DNA of 48,756 nt, from assembly GCA_027449605.1 (NCBI GenBank), contig DAIDLH010000029.1, positions 1 through 48,756 of the forward strand, written 5' to 3'. This DNA is from Candidatus Muproteobacteria bacterium (GTDB lineage: Bacteria; Pseudomonadota; Gammaproteobacteria; Acidiferrobacterales; Sulfurifustaceae). Of the stretch, positions 28,448 to 37,707 are shown piece by piece (the first letter of the stretch is position 1; each line of letters opens with the position of its first letter). The position numbers were made by a program, and so were the translations under genes. The notes under the pieces are model-generated. The model was given only the letters and a program-made list of their open reading frames with translations. It was not told the origin of the DNA and searched no databases.

Positions 28448-29401
28448 ATGACATGGCTGAATGAAACCATCAAAGCGCAGCGCGCTGTGCTGGCGGCGCG
28501 CCTGGAAGCACCCATGGCCGTGCTGGCGGAACTGTGCGCCCGGTCATGGCGCGATCGCGACCGGCTGGACGAGGTCCTGCGCGCGGCGCTGGCCGACATG
28601 CCCGTTTGCCGGCTGCTCTATGCGATCGACACGAACGGCAGGCAGGTAAGCTCCAATGTCGGCCGCGACGCGATCGACCGCGGCAAATACGGGCAGAATC
28701 TCTCGCGCCGTCCTTACCTGTCGAATGCGATACCTTATAAGGGCTTCCTGCTGTCCGATGTGTACCTCAATACGCCGCCCGACCGACGCTCCTGCGTCAC
28801 CGCCGTCCAGGCGGTCGCGAACGGTCCGTCGATGCTCGGGTTCGTCGCGGCGGATTTTTATCTGCGAGACCTGCCCCAGCTCGAACGGCGTGCCACGTCG
28901 GGCCAGAGCGCATGGCGCCAGATCAAGGGCGACCCCGCGATTCGCGCCAACCTGTTTCAACAGCAGCGCGCGAAGAGCGCGATGGACGAGCGGCTCGACG
29001 ACGTGATCGCCATCATGGACGAGCTGATCTGCGACCGCGGCGTGTTTCACGGCAAGCTGCATTTTTCCAGTTCGCGCGCCACGCTGTGGCTGACGGACGA
29101 TCCGTTTCGCTATCGCGTGCACGTACTCGACGAAATCATCGATCCCTCGATCTGCCTGGCCTATCCGAGCCGCCCCTACGCGGAACAGACCGTCGTGTCG
29201 CCGCCCCGCGTGCGCCCCGTGTTGGAGCGGTTCAAGCTGTTGCGCAACGCGGATGAAAATATTTACTTGCGCTCCGGCTCTCTCAACGTCATCAACGGCA
29301 TGGTGGGGCTGACCTTCTCCTGCGACGGTTCGCACTACATGCCCGTGGAGGAATTCCTGGCCAAGGACGACAGTTTCTGGTTTGGTTCGTTGTCGCGGTG
29401 A
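28448..29401 (+). CDS. PDC (Cache-like) sensor-domain protein
   Basis: The 317-residue soluble protein has in its middle the PDC/Cache sensor pattern LLYAIDTNGRQVSSNV, RPYLSNAIPYKGFLLSDVYLN and SCVTAVQAVANGPSMLGFVAADFYL. No membrane helix, signal peptide, kinase, cyclase or chemoreceptor output domain is seen, so it would act as a free cytoplasmic ligand sensor. The C-terminal third (from ~residue 190) includes FHGKLHFSSSRATLWLTDDPFRYRVHVLDE, which I do not recognise. ATG 28448 is preferred over ATG 28439, which sits only 2 nt behind the AGGG ribosome-binding site. No obvious operon partner. The sensor-domain call is fairly sure; the role is unknown. Confidence 0.7.
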   Translation: MTWLNETIKAQRAVLAARLEAPMAVLAELCARSWRDRDRLDEVLRAALADMPVCRLLYAIDTNGRQVSSNVGRDAIDRGKYGQNLSRRPYLSNAIPYKGFLLSDVYLNTPPDRRSCVTAVQAVANGPSMLGFVAADFYLRDLPQLERRATSGQSAWRQIKGDPAIRANLFQQQRAKSAMDERLDDVIAIMDELICDRGVFHGKLHFSSSRATLWLTDDPFRYRVHVLDEIIDPSICLAYPSRPYAEQTVVSPPRVRPVLERFKLLRNADENIYLRSGSLNVINGMVGLTFSCDGSHYMPVEEFLAKDDSFWFGSLSR

Positions 29402-29708
29402 AGGAAAGGTCTCGCGCTGCATATCTATCACTAAGGGCAGGGCGGAGAGAAGACGCAGACCTAAAGGTTGATTCCAACCGGGATTTGTAACGATAATGGT
29501 TTGTTTATTACCTTTTCGCATTGAGCGATTTTTCTTGTGAGAACACAAAGGTTACATAAAAAAGCCGGAAAAACATCACGTCGTGGCTGCTATCTGCTTA
29601 CCGTTATGCGTGGGAGGGCCACGACACGGTATAGCACTGATCGAATTATGAGAATGACCCGGGGTCGCTAGATCGACGCCTTGCTTGATTTTCCAGACAC
29701 AGGAGCCA
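29402..29708. other. AT-rich intergenic region, no gene seen
   Basis: About 300 bases with low GC, A- and T-runs, and stops in all frames. No RNA gene, terminator or repeat shared with the rest of the window was recognised. Confidence 0.5.
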
Positions 29709-29906
29709 ATGAAAGATTTGCCAAGACCCATCGCGTTCCACCATGTTGGCTGCCGTCACCTTGATCGTTCCCGTCAACAGGAATGCAAGCATATTCATCT
29801 CTCTCTGTTGGAAGAGGCCATTCGTGGGTGGAATGATGTCGAGGCGGGCCGGTTGCTGAGCGTGACTGCGACTCAGGCCAAATACAAAATATCCAAGTCC
29901 CGCTGA
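29709..29906 (+). CDS. Small hypothetical protein
   Basis: This 65-codon frame starts at ATG 29709 with AGGAG at 29701-29705 only 3 nt upstream. The C-terminal half (SLLEEAIRGWNDVEAGRLLSVTATQAKYKISKSR) looks like a real amphipathic helix and resembles the E-A-GRLLS segments of small antitoxin-like proteins. The N-terminal half is rich in H, R and C and looks non-globular. No toxin partner is adjacent. It may be a spurious frame. Confidence 0.25.
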   Translation: MKDLPRPIAFHHVGCRHLDRSRQQECKHIHLSLLEEAIRGWNDVEAGRLLSVTATQAKYKISKSR

Positions 29907-30124
29907 TTCGCCGGGCGCTGCTTATACGACGTATTTCCCGCACTGCTCCTTGTGCACAGAACAAACCCTTGTTCAGTTGGGCTTTCCGGCACAGAATGCC
30001 AAGGAAACACGCTACGGGGATTTACAAGCGGGCAATAAAAAACCCCGGGATCGTCACCGGCACGGGGCCGGGAGAGGATTTATCCGGGGGCTGCGTCCGT
30101 AAACATAGCTACCGAGGGGGGAGA

Positions 30125-30811
30125 ATGCAAGGGGATTTTTCGGCGCTGCTGCGAAAAGCGATTTCCCACGAAAGATTGGAGGCTTACCGCCAGCGCGGTA
30201 CGGCCGGCAGCGACCTCAACCTTTTCGCGCACTATGCCTGGAACATCGCTCTGTGCGAAAGCCTTTACCCGGCCCTGCAAGGGTTGGAAGTTGCGCTGCG
30301 GAACAGCATCCACGACACGGCGACGACGGCATATCGGACCGAATTCTGGTTTGACGACCCGCGTGCGATTCCGCATCCGCGCGAACAGGATGCGGTGCGA
30401 AAAGCCAAAGAAACGCTCGCGCGTGACCATAAGCCGCATGAAGCGGGCCGCGTTGTTGCCGAGCTGAGCTTCGGATTCTGGACCAGTTTGTTCGACGTGC
30501 GTTACGAACAGATTCTCTGGCCTCGCCTGCTCAAGACCGTGTTCCCGTTCATGCCACGGCACATACGGACACGGAAAACATTATCCAAGCGACTGCATCG
30601 TATTCGACATTTGCGCAACCGTGTGTTTCACCATGAACCCATTTGGCATTGGCGTGATCTGATTCAGCAACATGCTGAACTGTGCGAAGCGATTGCGTGG
30701 ATCAATCCCGCGATGCTGGAAATGATCGAGTTGTTGGATCGTTTTACCGACGTTCATCGGCATGGTGTGGAGCTGAACGAGACGAAACTTCGTGGTTTGA
30801 TGCCGAGATAG
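30125..30811 (+). CDS. Abi-like HEPN-family protein
   Basis: The 228-residue protein has the Abi-family layout: the N-terminal YAWNIALCESLYPALQGLEVALRNSIHD segment, FWFDDP, a central SFGFWTSLFD and the HEPN-type R-x4-H motif RNRVFH (R164-H169) inside RHLRNRVFHHEPI. HEPN Abi proteins are thought to be RNases that halt growth on phage infection. The ATG at 30125 is preceded by GAGGGGGGAG. The gene ends 44 nt before jetA on the same strand, so it may be cotranscribed with the Wadjet operon. Family membership is good; antiphage action here is inferred. Confidence 0.75.
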   Translation: MQGDFSALLRKAISHERLEAYRQRGTAGSDLNLFAHYAWNIALCESLYPALQGLEVALRNSIHDTATTAYRTEFWFDDPRAIPHPREQDAVRKAKETLARDHKPHEAGRVVAELSFGFWTSLFDVRYEQILWPRLLKTVFPFMPRHIRTRKTLSKRLHRIRHLRNRVFHHEPIWHWRDLIQQHAELCEAIAWINPAMLEMIELLDRFTDVHRHGVELNETKLRGLMPR

Positions 30812-30855
30812 CAACCACATTCCATCATGATGTCGATGTTTGGAGAATAAGGCGC

Positions 30856-32319
30856 ATGAAGACAATCCGAATCGTAGCCGCCTTGCGTAATCTCCGCGAG
30901 CAGCCACTTTGGCGTTTGTTTGCCGCCACCAAGGCACCGGCGACGGTTGCGCTGCTTCAGAACCTGCTGTTGGACAACGACCGGATCCTCCCGAGCTCCG
31001 TATTGCACGAACGGCTGGCGCGCGAGCTGGATCAGCTCAAGGTGGCCGGGGAGGATCTGCCGGAGACCCCGCAGCAGTACATCGCTCAATGGCTTTCTCA
31101 GGGATGGTTGACGCGCAGATTTCTGGAGGGCGCCAGCGAAGAGGAGTACGAGCTCTCGGCGGATGCCGTGAGTGCGATTCGCTTCATCATAGGTATTCTG
31201 AAGCCCCGCACGATTGCCACTGAGAGTCGTTTATCTTTAGTCATTCAGCAACTGGCGCAACTCGCGGAGGAGACCGACCCCAATGCCGCCTCGCGCATTG
31301 AGGCACTTACGATTGAGCGTGAGCGCATTGACCGGGCGATTACCGAGGTCGAGCGTGGCGGGGTCAAGGTGCTTTCAAGCGATCGGGCCTTGGAGCGAGT
31401 GCGCGAAATCATCGTTCTGGCTGAAGAATTGACCAACGATTTTCGTAGTGTGCGCGACCAGTTTGACCAGCTCAACCGTAACCTCCGGCAAAGTCTCATG
31501 GAGAATGAAGGTAGTCGTGCTGAGGTTCTTGAACAGCTTTTCGCGGGCGTGGATCTGATCGGCGAGAGCGAGGCCGGTCGAACGTTTAGCGCTTTTTGGC
31601 GGCTGCTTACCGACAACGAACAGGCCGCCACACTGGTCGAGTCGCTTGACGAAGTCACGAATCGCCCCTTCGCGAGACAGCTTGAGGCGCGAGATCGCAA
31701 GTTCCTGCTGAATCTGACGTCAACCTTGCTTACCGAGGGCGGCGGCGTGCATGATGTGTTTCAAAACTTCGCCAAGAGCCTCAAGAGTTTCGTGCAGAGC
31801 CGGGAGTTCCAGGAGCAGCGGCGCCTGCATTTCTTGTTGAAGGAGGCCACACAGGCGGCGCTGGTGACCAGGGATTTGGTGCGCGCCAACCAAGCCACAG
31901 GTTATTCGCTGATGTTGACGAGCAGCCCGATCCGTTCCGTTACCCAGTGGGTACTTTACGATCCGTCTCAGCGGATGATGGATTCTTCGATGACGGCGGC
32001 CGAGCCCGCGGATCTCGACATCGAGACGGTCAGCGAGCTGGTGCGGCAGTCGGAAATCGATTTCCGAACGCTCCGTCAGCACGTGGTTACCATGCTGCAG
32101 CGCCAGTCACAGGCCTCTATCGGGGAAGTGCTCGTGGCCTTTCCCGCGGAACAGGGCTTGGGCAGCGTGGTCGGCTATGTGGCGTTGGGGGCCAAGTACG
32201 GGGAAGTGACGGCAGAGCCCGAGGTCGTCGTTTGGGACAGTGACGACAAGGTTCAGCGCCGCGCCCGGATACCCACCATTTTCTTCATCAGGGAGAGGCT
32301 GCATGAACTCGTCGAGTGA
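30856..32319 (+). CDS. jetA: Wadjet subunit JetA (DUF3375)
   Basis: The 487-residue protein, mainly helical with coiled-coil segments (~145-225), matches DUF3375 in its N-terminal winged-helix-like region (LLQNLLLDNDRILPSSVLHERLARELD), FSAFWRLLTDNEQ and C-terminal PTIFFIRERLHEL. JetA is the kleisin-like subunit bridging the JetC ATPase heads in the SMC-like plasmid-defence complex. GGAGAATAAGG precedes the ATG at 30856. The gene overlaps jetB by 17 nt. The region's less extreme GC and codon use suggest acquisition. Confidence 0.92.
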   Translation: MKTIRIVAALRNLREQPLWRLFAATKAPATVALLQNLLLDNDRILPSSVLHERLARELDQLKVAGEDLPETPQQYIAQWLSQGWLTRRFLEGASEEEYELSADAVSAIRFIIGILKPRTIATESRLSLVIQQLAQLAEETDPNAASRIEALTIERERIDRAITEVERGGVKVLSSDRALERVREIIVLAEELTNDFRSVRDQFDQLNRNLRQSLMENEGSRAEVLEQLFAGVDLIGESEAGRTFSAFWRLLTDNEQAATLVESLDEVTNRPFARQLEARDRKFLLNLTSTLLTEGGGVHDVFQNFAKSLKSFVQSREFQEQRRLHFLLKEATQAALVTRDLVRANQATGYSLMLTSSPIRSVTQWVLYDPSQRMMDSSMTAAEPADLDIETVSELVRQSEIDFRTLRQHVVTMLQRQSQASIGEVLVAFPAEQGLGSVVGYVALGAKYGEVTAEPEVVVWDSDDKVQRRARIPTIFFIRERLHELVE

Positions 32320-33028
32320 GTCGCCCCGAGGCAATGGGCCGGATGCTCCGGTACCACAGACGAGCGTCGACAGGCCTGAGGTGGGAGCGTTCGCCGGTGA
32401 CACGGGACAGTTGACGGTCGATACACGACGCGTCCTCGTCCAGCTTCTGCTCGGCCCATCGCTCGATGCCAGGCGGCAGTCCAGGCTTTGGCCCGTGCTG
32501 CTCCGCGACGAGGGAATCATTCGCTCACGGCTCCACGAGCTTTTTCTCGAACTGGTTGTCGACCGGGAACAGCAGGTCGCCTTCACGCGGCAAGTCGTAA
32601 GCGAGCAACTTGAAGTTCCCATACTGCTTCGAAGGGCCCCGCTCACATTCCTGGAGTCGGTACTGCTCTTGTTTCTGCGCAGCCGCCTGACCCAAGCCGA
32701 GACACAGGGCGAACGCGCGGCGGTGTCGCTTGAGGAGATGCTCGATCATTTGCGCGTCTTCGAGCGAACCCACAATCCCGACCACGCCCGTTTCGAGCGG
32801 CAGATGGCCAGCGCCGTGGAGAAGGCGAAGAAGCTGAGCCTCTTACAGCGTATTCGCGGCAGCGATGAACGTTATGAGGTTTCGCCGACGCTCAAGCTGC
32901 TCTTCCCGGCTGAGGAAATCCAGGCGCTCACCCGTACCTACGCCACACTCGCCATTTCAACGAGTGAAATCGAAACCGATGCTCCCGCGCCTGAAGACGG
33001 TGAAGACGAAGTGGAGGGAGGCCCGTGA
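32303..33028 (+). CDS. jetB: Wadjet subunit JetB (DUF4194)
   Basis: The 241-residue protein has paired winged-helix character: TRRVLVQLLLGPSLDARRQSRLWPVLLRDEGIIRSRLHELFLELVVD, then RRAPLTFLESVLLLFLRSRL and YEVSPTLKLLFPAEEI, matching DUF4194/KITE-like JetB. The last ~20 residues are strongly acidic. ATG 32303 is selected because GGGAGAGG lies upstream inside jetA; the longer frame from 32240 would start with a shadow of jetA. GTGA overlap couples it to jetC. Confidence 0.9.
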   Translation: MNSSSESPRGNGPDAPVPQTSVDRPEVGAFAGDTGQLTVDTRRVLVQLLLGPSLDARRQSRLWPVLLRDEGIIRSRLHELFLELVVDREQQVAFTRQVVSEQLEVPILLRRAPLTFLESVLLLFLRSRLTQAETQGERAAVSLEEMLDHLRVFERTHNPDHARFERQMASAVEKAKKLSLLQRIRGSDERYEVSPTLKLLFPAEEIQALTRTYATLAISTSEIETDAPAPEDGEDEVEGGP

Positions 33029-36000
33029 ATTCAGTCGCACAAGCCAGATTGTGGAATGGGGGGCAGGAACAATTCCAGCTCGCACGCATTCAGCTGTTCA
33101 ATTGGGGCACGTTCTCCGATGTGTTTGATTTGTCCATCCCGAGGGAGGGTTATCTAGTCATGGGTCCGTCAGGCTCCGGTAAATCCACCGTTCTGGACGC
33201 GCACGCGGCGCTATTGACGCCGCCCAAGTGGGTGGATTTCAACGTGGCTGCCCGTGAAGCGGAGCGGCACGGCAAGGATCGCAACCTGATGACTTACATC
33301 CGCGGCGCCTGGGCGCAGCAGACCGGGGACAGTGGCGAGTACGTGTCGCAGTACTTGCGCGACGGCACGACCTGGTCGGCCATTGCCGAAACCTATCGAA
33401 ACGACTTTGGACGGTGCGTGACGCTCGCTCAGGTGCTTTGGGTCAAAGGCAAGTCGACCATGCCCACCGATGCCAGGCGGATTTACCTTGTGCTGGAGCG
33501 CGCATTCGAACTTCGGGAACTGGAGTTCTTCGCCAAGAATGATTTCGAGGTACGGCGCTTCAAGAGTGAATTGCCGGATGCGCACGTGCACCATGAGTTC
33601 AGCGCCTATCAGGAACGTTTTCGGCGGGCGCTGGGTATCGAGAACGAGCGCGCGCTGCGCCTGCTGCACAAGACCCAGTCGGCCAAGAACCTGGGCGACC
33701 TGAACGTCTTTATGCGCGACTTTATGCTCGATGCGCCCGCGACATTCGAGATCGCCGAGCGCCTGGTCAACGAGTTCGGTGAGCTCAATGCTGCGCACCA
33801 GGCGGTAATCGCTGCCCGCCAGCAGATCGAGACGCTCAAGCCCGCGCGGGATGAGCACAACGAATTGGAAAAGGCCGGACGCGAACGCAGCGGACTTCAG
33901 GCGTTGCAGGCCTCAGTCGACCACTACCGGGAGTATCGGCGCAAAGCACTGCTGGCCGAGCGTATTGCAACCCTCAAGATCGATCTTGAGACGGCACGCC
34001 AGGAAGCCCAGCGCCTTTCGGCCATCGTAGACGACGAGTCCCGGAAGTTGATGGAGTTGCAACAGCAGAAGCTGGGCATGGGCGCCGGCATCGTCGATCA
34101 GTTGCAGCGGGATATCCGCGGCGCCGAAGACGAAAAACCCGAGCGTGTCCGCAAGCGTGACCAGGCCGCTGCGGCCTGTCGGGCGATGGGCTGGGTGATG
34201 CCCGAGACGGTTGCGGGGTTCGTGGAACGGGTGGAGGCCGCGCGGGCGCAGGTGCACAAGGCGCACGAATACCGGGAGCAGGTCGAGCGGCGCAAGGACG
34301 AACTCAAGGAACAGTTGCGTGTGGCCAGCGTGGAGTTTGAGTCGACGATGAACGATGTGCGCGCGATGGAGCGGAAATGTTCAAACATGGACGGACCGCT
34401 GTTGGCGTTGCGCGAACAGATGGCAGCGGACATAGGTCTGCCCGAGGAAAAACTGCCGTTTGTCGGAGAGCTGCTGGAGGTCAAGGGCGATGAGATGCCT
34501 TGGCAAGGTGCGATCGAGCGCGTGCTCGGCGGGTTTGCGCGCTCGATACTCGTCGACGACAAGCACTACGCCGCCGTGTCGGCCTACATCAACGAACGCC
34601 ACTTCGGCCGGCGGTTCGCGTATTTTCGCGTCATGCCGCAAGCGCCGGTGAGTCGCACGCTGAGCACGGACTCGCTGGTACGCAAACTCAGCGTAATGCC
34701 GGGGCCTTATGCCGAGTGGTTGAGGGAGGAGCTAAAGGCCCATTTCGACTTCGAGTGTGCCGCGACGCTCCAGTCTTTCCGCGCGGCCCCGCGGGCAGTC
34801 ACCCGCGAAGGGCAGGTCAAGCATAGTCATGCTCGCCATGAGAAAAATGACCGCGAGCGTATCGACGACCGTAGTCGCTGGGTATTGGGTTTCGACAACA
34901 AGGCCAAGCTCGCCCTGTACAAGGAAAAGGCGGGCGAGCTAGGCGCCCGTGTCGCCAGCCTTCAGGCGGAGTTAGGTATGATTCGGGAAGACGAAAACCT
35001 CCAGCAAACACGGGTACTGCAATGCCAGACGCTTTCCAACTTGACCTGGAACGATGTGGATGTCGGGTCATTGCTGGCGCGCATCGCCGATCTTCAGAAG
35101 CGCCTTGCCGCCGAGCTCGCGGCGCGTCCGGACCTGGCGCGCATGGATGAGCTCATCAAGGCGCAGGAAACCCGGCACAAGGACGCTGCGGAAAAACACA
35201 AGGCCGAGGAAATCCGCGGAGGTGGCATCGATCGCGAAATTCTCGGTCTGGAGAACAAGCTTGCGGAAATCACCCGTCTGTGGCCGCAGACGGAGCAGGA
35301 GCCCGCATTCAAGGACGCGCTCAACACGCGTCTTGCCAAGACCATGCGGGAACTGACCTTGGAGAACCTCGATCAGGCGACCAGCTTGATGGAGCGTCGC
35401 CTCAACGATGAGTTGCGCGGACTGGACAACAGAATGGCCGAATTACGCAACGCCATCACCCAGCGGTTCGCCGATTTCAACCGCCGTTGGCCCGCCGAAG
35501 CCGGCGGGTTGGATCCCGTGCTGGATAGTTGCGAAGACTACTTTGGGAAGCTTCGGAGGCTGGAGAGCGATGACTTGCCCCGGTTCGAGGAACGGTTTCT
35601 CTCTATGCTCCGGGAGCAAAGCGACCAGAACCTGACGCTGCTCTCGACCAAGCTCGACCAGGAACGCACGGATATCAAGGCGCGGATGGAGTTGGTCAAT
35701 GAGAGCCTGCGGGACGCACCATTCAGCCAGGGAACGCATCTCGTGATCGAGACGAGCGATCCGCACCTAGAGGAAGTCCGACAGTTCCGCGCGGACCTCA
35801 AAGGTGCCCTCAGTCACTCGTTCAGTTCCGAGCCTGAGTTTGCTGAGCAGCGGTTTGTCGCCTTGGCGGCATTGGTAAAGCGGCTCGCCAGCCAGGAGAC
35901 CGTGGACAAGAACTGGCGGTCGCTGGTGCTCGACGTGCGCCAACACGTCGAGTTCGTGGCGCGCGAGATCGACGAAGACGGTATCGAGGTCGAGGTCTAC

Positions 36001-36384
36001 CGCAGCGGCGCGGGAAAATCCGGCGGCCAGAGGCAAAAGCTTGCCGCGACCTGCCTCGCCGCCGCGTTGCGCTATCAACTCGGCGGCCAGGACCGGGCGT
36101 TGCCGAGTTTCTCGACTGTTGTTTTGGACGAGGCTTTTGACAAGGCAGATTCGGAATTCACCGCGATGGCAATGAATATCTTCAAGACGTTCGGCTTCCA
36201 GATGGTGGTCGCGACACCCTTGAAGTCGGTCATGACTCTGGAGCCGTTCATTGGCGGCGCTTGTTTTGTGCATATCAAGGATCGCAAGAAGTCGGCGGTT
36301 ATCCCGATCGACTACGACAACGAGGCGCGGCGGTTGAAGCTGGCGCCACACGATCGACATGGCGAAGAAACTGTTGCGACCTGA
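33025..36384 (+). CDS. jetC: Wadjet SMC-like ATPase JetC
   Basis: The 1119-residue protein has Walker A GPSGSGKS (47-54), two long coiled coils (~240-440 and ~620-900) around a hinge-like globular centre (FVGELLEVKGDEMPWQGAIERVLGG to about residue 560), and a C-terminal head with the ABC signature SGGQRQKLAATCLAAAL and Walker B VVLDEAFDKAD. It matches the SbcC/SMC-like JetC of Wadjet, the motor that extrudes DNA loops on circular plasmids. It starts at GTG 33025 overlapping jetB. The 3' end overlaps jetD by 26 nt. Confidence 0.95.
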   Translation: MNSVAQARLWNGGQEQFQLARIQLFNWGTFSDVFDLSIPREGYLVMGPSGSGKSTVLDAHAALLTPPKWVDFNVAAREAERHGKDRNLMTYIRGAWAQQTGDSGEYVSQYLRDGTTWSAIAETYRNDFGRCVTLAQVLWVKGKSTMPTDARRIYLVLERAFELRELEFFAKNDFEVRRFKSELPDAHVHHEFSAYQERFRRALGIENERALRLLHKTQSAKNLGDLNVFMRDFMLDAPATFEIAERLVNEFGELNAAHQAVIAARQQIETLKPARDEHNELEKAGRERSGLQALQASVDHYREYRRKALLAERIATLKIDLETARQEAQRLSAIVDDESRKLMELQQQKLGMGAGIVDQLQRDIRGAEDEKPERVRKRDQAAAACRAMGWVMPETVAGFVERVEAARAQVHKAHEYREQVERRKDELKEQLRVASVEFESTMNDVRAMERKCSNMDGPLLALREQMAADIGLPEEKLPFVGELLEVKGDEMPWQGAIERVLGGFARSILVDDKHYAAVSAYINERHFGRRFAYFRVMPQAPVSRTLSTDSLVRKLSVMPGPYAEWLREELKAHFDFECAATLQSFRAAPRAVTREGQVKHSHARHEKNDRERIDDRSRWVLGFDNKAKLALYKEKAGELGARVASLQAELGMIREDENLQQTRVLQCQTLSNLTWNDVDVGSLLARIADLQKRLAAELAARPDLARMDELIKAQETRHKDAAEKHKAEEIRGGGIDREILGLENKLAEITRLWPQTEQEPAFKDALNTRLAKTMRELTLENLDQATSLMERRLNDELRGLDNRMAELRNAITQRFADFNRRWPAEAGGLDPVLDSCEDYFGKLRRLESDDLPRFEERFLSMLREQSDQNLTLLSTKLDQERTDIKARMELVNESLRDAPFSQGTHLVIETSDPHLEEVRQFRADLKGALSHSFSSEPEFAEQRFVALAALVKRLASQETVDKNWRSLVLDVRQHVEFVAREIDEDGIEVEVYRSGAGKSGGQRQKLAATCLAAALRYQLGGQDRALPSFSTVVLDEAFDKADSEFTAMAMNIFKTFGFQMVVATPLKSVMTLEPFIGGACFVHIKDRKKSAVIPIDYDNEARRLKLAPHDRHGEETVAT

Positions 36385-37564
36385 GGCCGTGCGCGATTTT
36401 CTCGCGCGGCGCTACAACAACCAGCACCAGGACTGGCTCGCCGGCGGAGGTGCGTGGCCGCTGAACGTTTCCCTGGGCGTCCCGCTGGAGAAAGAGGTTG
36501 CGGACGATCCGGGCGCCGTGAGGGAGTGGGTCGCGGCATGGTCCGTGTGGAAGGGGCCTGCCGATATTGCCTGGGAATCGCGCCAGTGGCCTCGTTTGGG
36601 CAGGCAACGCTTGCCGACGAGTCTAAGTGTTCCGTCGCCTGAGGCGGTGGCTGCCATTATCGGAAAGTCGTCGCGCTGGGCGACGGCCTTGGAGCGCTAT
36701 CGATGCATGACCGCGCGCTGGCCGGTCTTGGCACAAGGCTCGGTGCTGACATCGAAGTTTGCCATGCTCGCGGACTACTCGGTTGAAGATTTCGAGCGGC
36801 TGGTTTCGTTGCTGGACTGGCTGGAGAAGAATTCCACATCGAACCTCTACCTTCGCCAGTTGCCGGTGCATGGCATGGATACGAAATGGGTGGGGCAGCG
36901 AACTGGCATTGTGGCGGACTTGTTGCGCGCCATCCGTAGCTCACCCGAAGGGGTGGATTTCTATGGGTTATGCGGTCTACGCAAACCACTCGACCGTATT
37001 CGGATTCGAGTTCTTTGCGCCGATTTGCGAGAGACTGTTGGGGGACTGTGCGATATCGAGGCCCCTGTTGACGAACTCGCCAACCTGCCGCTCGCTCCTG
37101 CTGCGTGCCTCATCGTGGAGAATCTCGAGACCGGGCTTGCGATGCCGGATATGCCCGGCGTTGTTTGCATCATGAAGCTCGGGAACGCGGTTGCGCTGCT
37201 CGGCCACCTGCCGTGGCTTCGGGATACGCGAATCGTTTACTGGGGGGATATCGACACCCATGGGTTTGCCATCCTCGACCGTGCCCGAAGGGTCCTTCCA
37301 CAATTGCAGTCCATCCTCATGGATGAAGCGACATTATTGACGCACAAGGCGCTGTGCGGGAAGGAGGGAACGCCACACCCTGACATAGAGTTGCCGAACC
37401 TGAGCCGCGAGGAAATGTCGGTATACAGTCAATTACGTTCAGGCACTTGGGGCCAGAAATTGCGCCTTGAGCAAGAAAGATTACCGTGGAACTTCGCCTT
37501 GGCTATTTTAAGGACAGTGTTGAGCAGCAAAGAAAAGGCGCCAGATTTACGGCATCAGCAGTAA
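36359..37564 (+). CDS. jetD: Wadjet nuclease JetD (DUF3322/DUF2220, Toprim)
   Basis: The 401-residue protein has an N-terminal DUF3322-type region (~1-190) and a C-terminal Toprim-like domain (~220-385) with the glutamate in LIVENLETGLA and the D-x-D in VYWGDIDTHGFAIL, the metal-binding residues of JetD. JetD cleaves the plasmid once the JetABC motor has tested its size and topology. All visible catalytic residues are intact, so the system looks functional. It is last in the operon; no T-run terminator follows, and the tandem tmRNA-end repeats start within ~90 nt. Confidence 0.93.
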   Translation: MAKKLLRPEAVRDFLARRYNNQHQDWLAGGGAWPLNVSLGVPLEKEVADDPGAVREWVAAWSVWKGPADIAWESRQWPRLGRQRLPTSLSVPSPEAVAAIIGKSSRWATALERYRCMTARWPVLAQGSVLTSKFAMLADYSVEDFERLVSLLDWLEKNSTSNLYLRQLPVHGMDTKWVGQRTGIVADLLRAIRSSPEGVDFYGLCGLRKPLDRIRIRVLCADLRETVGGLCDIEAPVDELANLPLAPAACLIVENLETGLAMPDMPGVVCIMKLGNAVALLGHLPWLRDTRIVYWGDIDTHGFAILDRARRVLPQLQSILMDEATLLTHKALCGKEGTPHPDIELPNLSREEMSVYSQLRSGTWGQKLRLEQERLPWNFALAILRTVLSSKEKAPDLRHQQ

Positions 37565-37671
37565 GCCAATCGAGCGATGAAGATCTCGAGGATTGGCACT
37601 GGAGTTACCATTACACTGAGTTGATGAATTTGTAGCCCGCATCGTGGGTTCGATTTCCAGAAGTTTGGACG

Positions 37672-37707
37672 AAAGCAATAGGGCGCGCGATGCGGCCCTA
37701 TTGCTTT
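37672..37707. terminator. Terminator-like hairpin 3 of the tandem repeats
   Basis: AAAGCAATAGGGC pairs perfectly with GCCCTATTGCTTT (13 bp) around a 10-nt loop. It is the most diverged of the three hairpins and could also end the jet operon transcript 108 nt after jetD. Confidence 0.6.

Noticed and set aside
29668-29964. 98-codon minus-strand frame opposite the small hypothetical gene
   Set aside because: No ribosome-binding site or protein-like pattern; rich in W, C, S and R as expected for random frames.
37565-37597. Inverted GCCAATC...GATTGGC after jetD as a terminator
   Set aside because: Seven-base-pair outer stem with a bulge and no T-run; insufficient for intrinsic termination.
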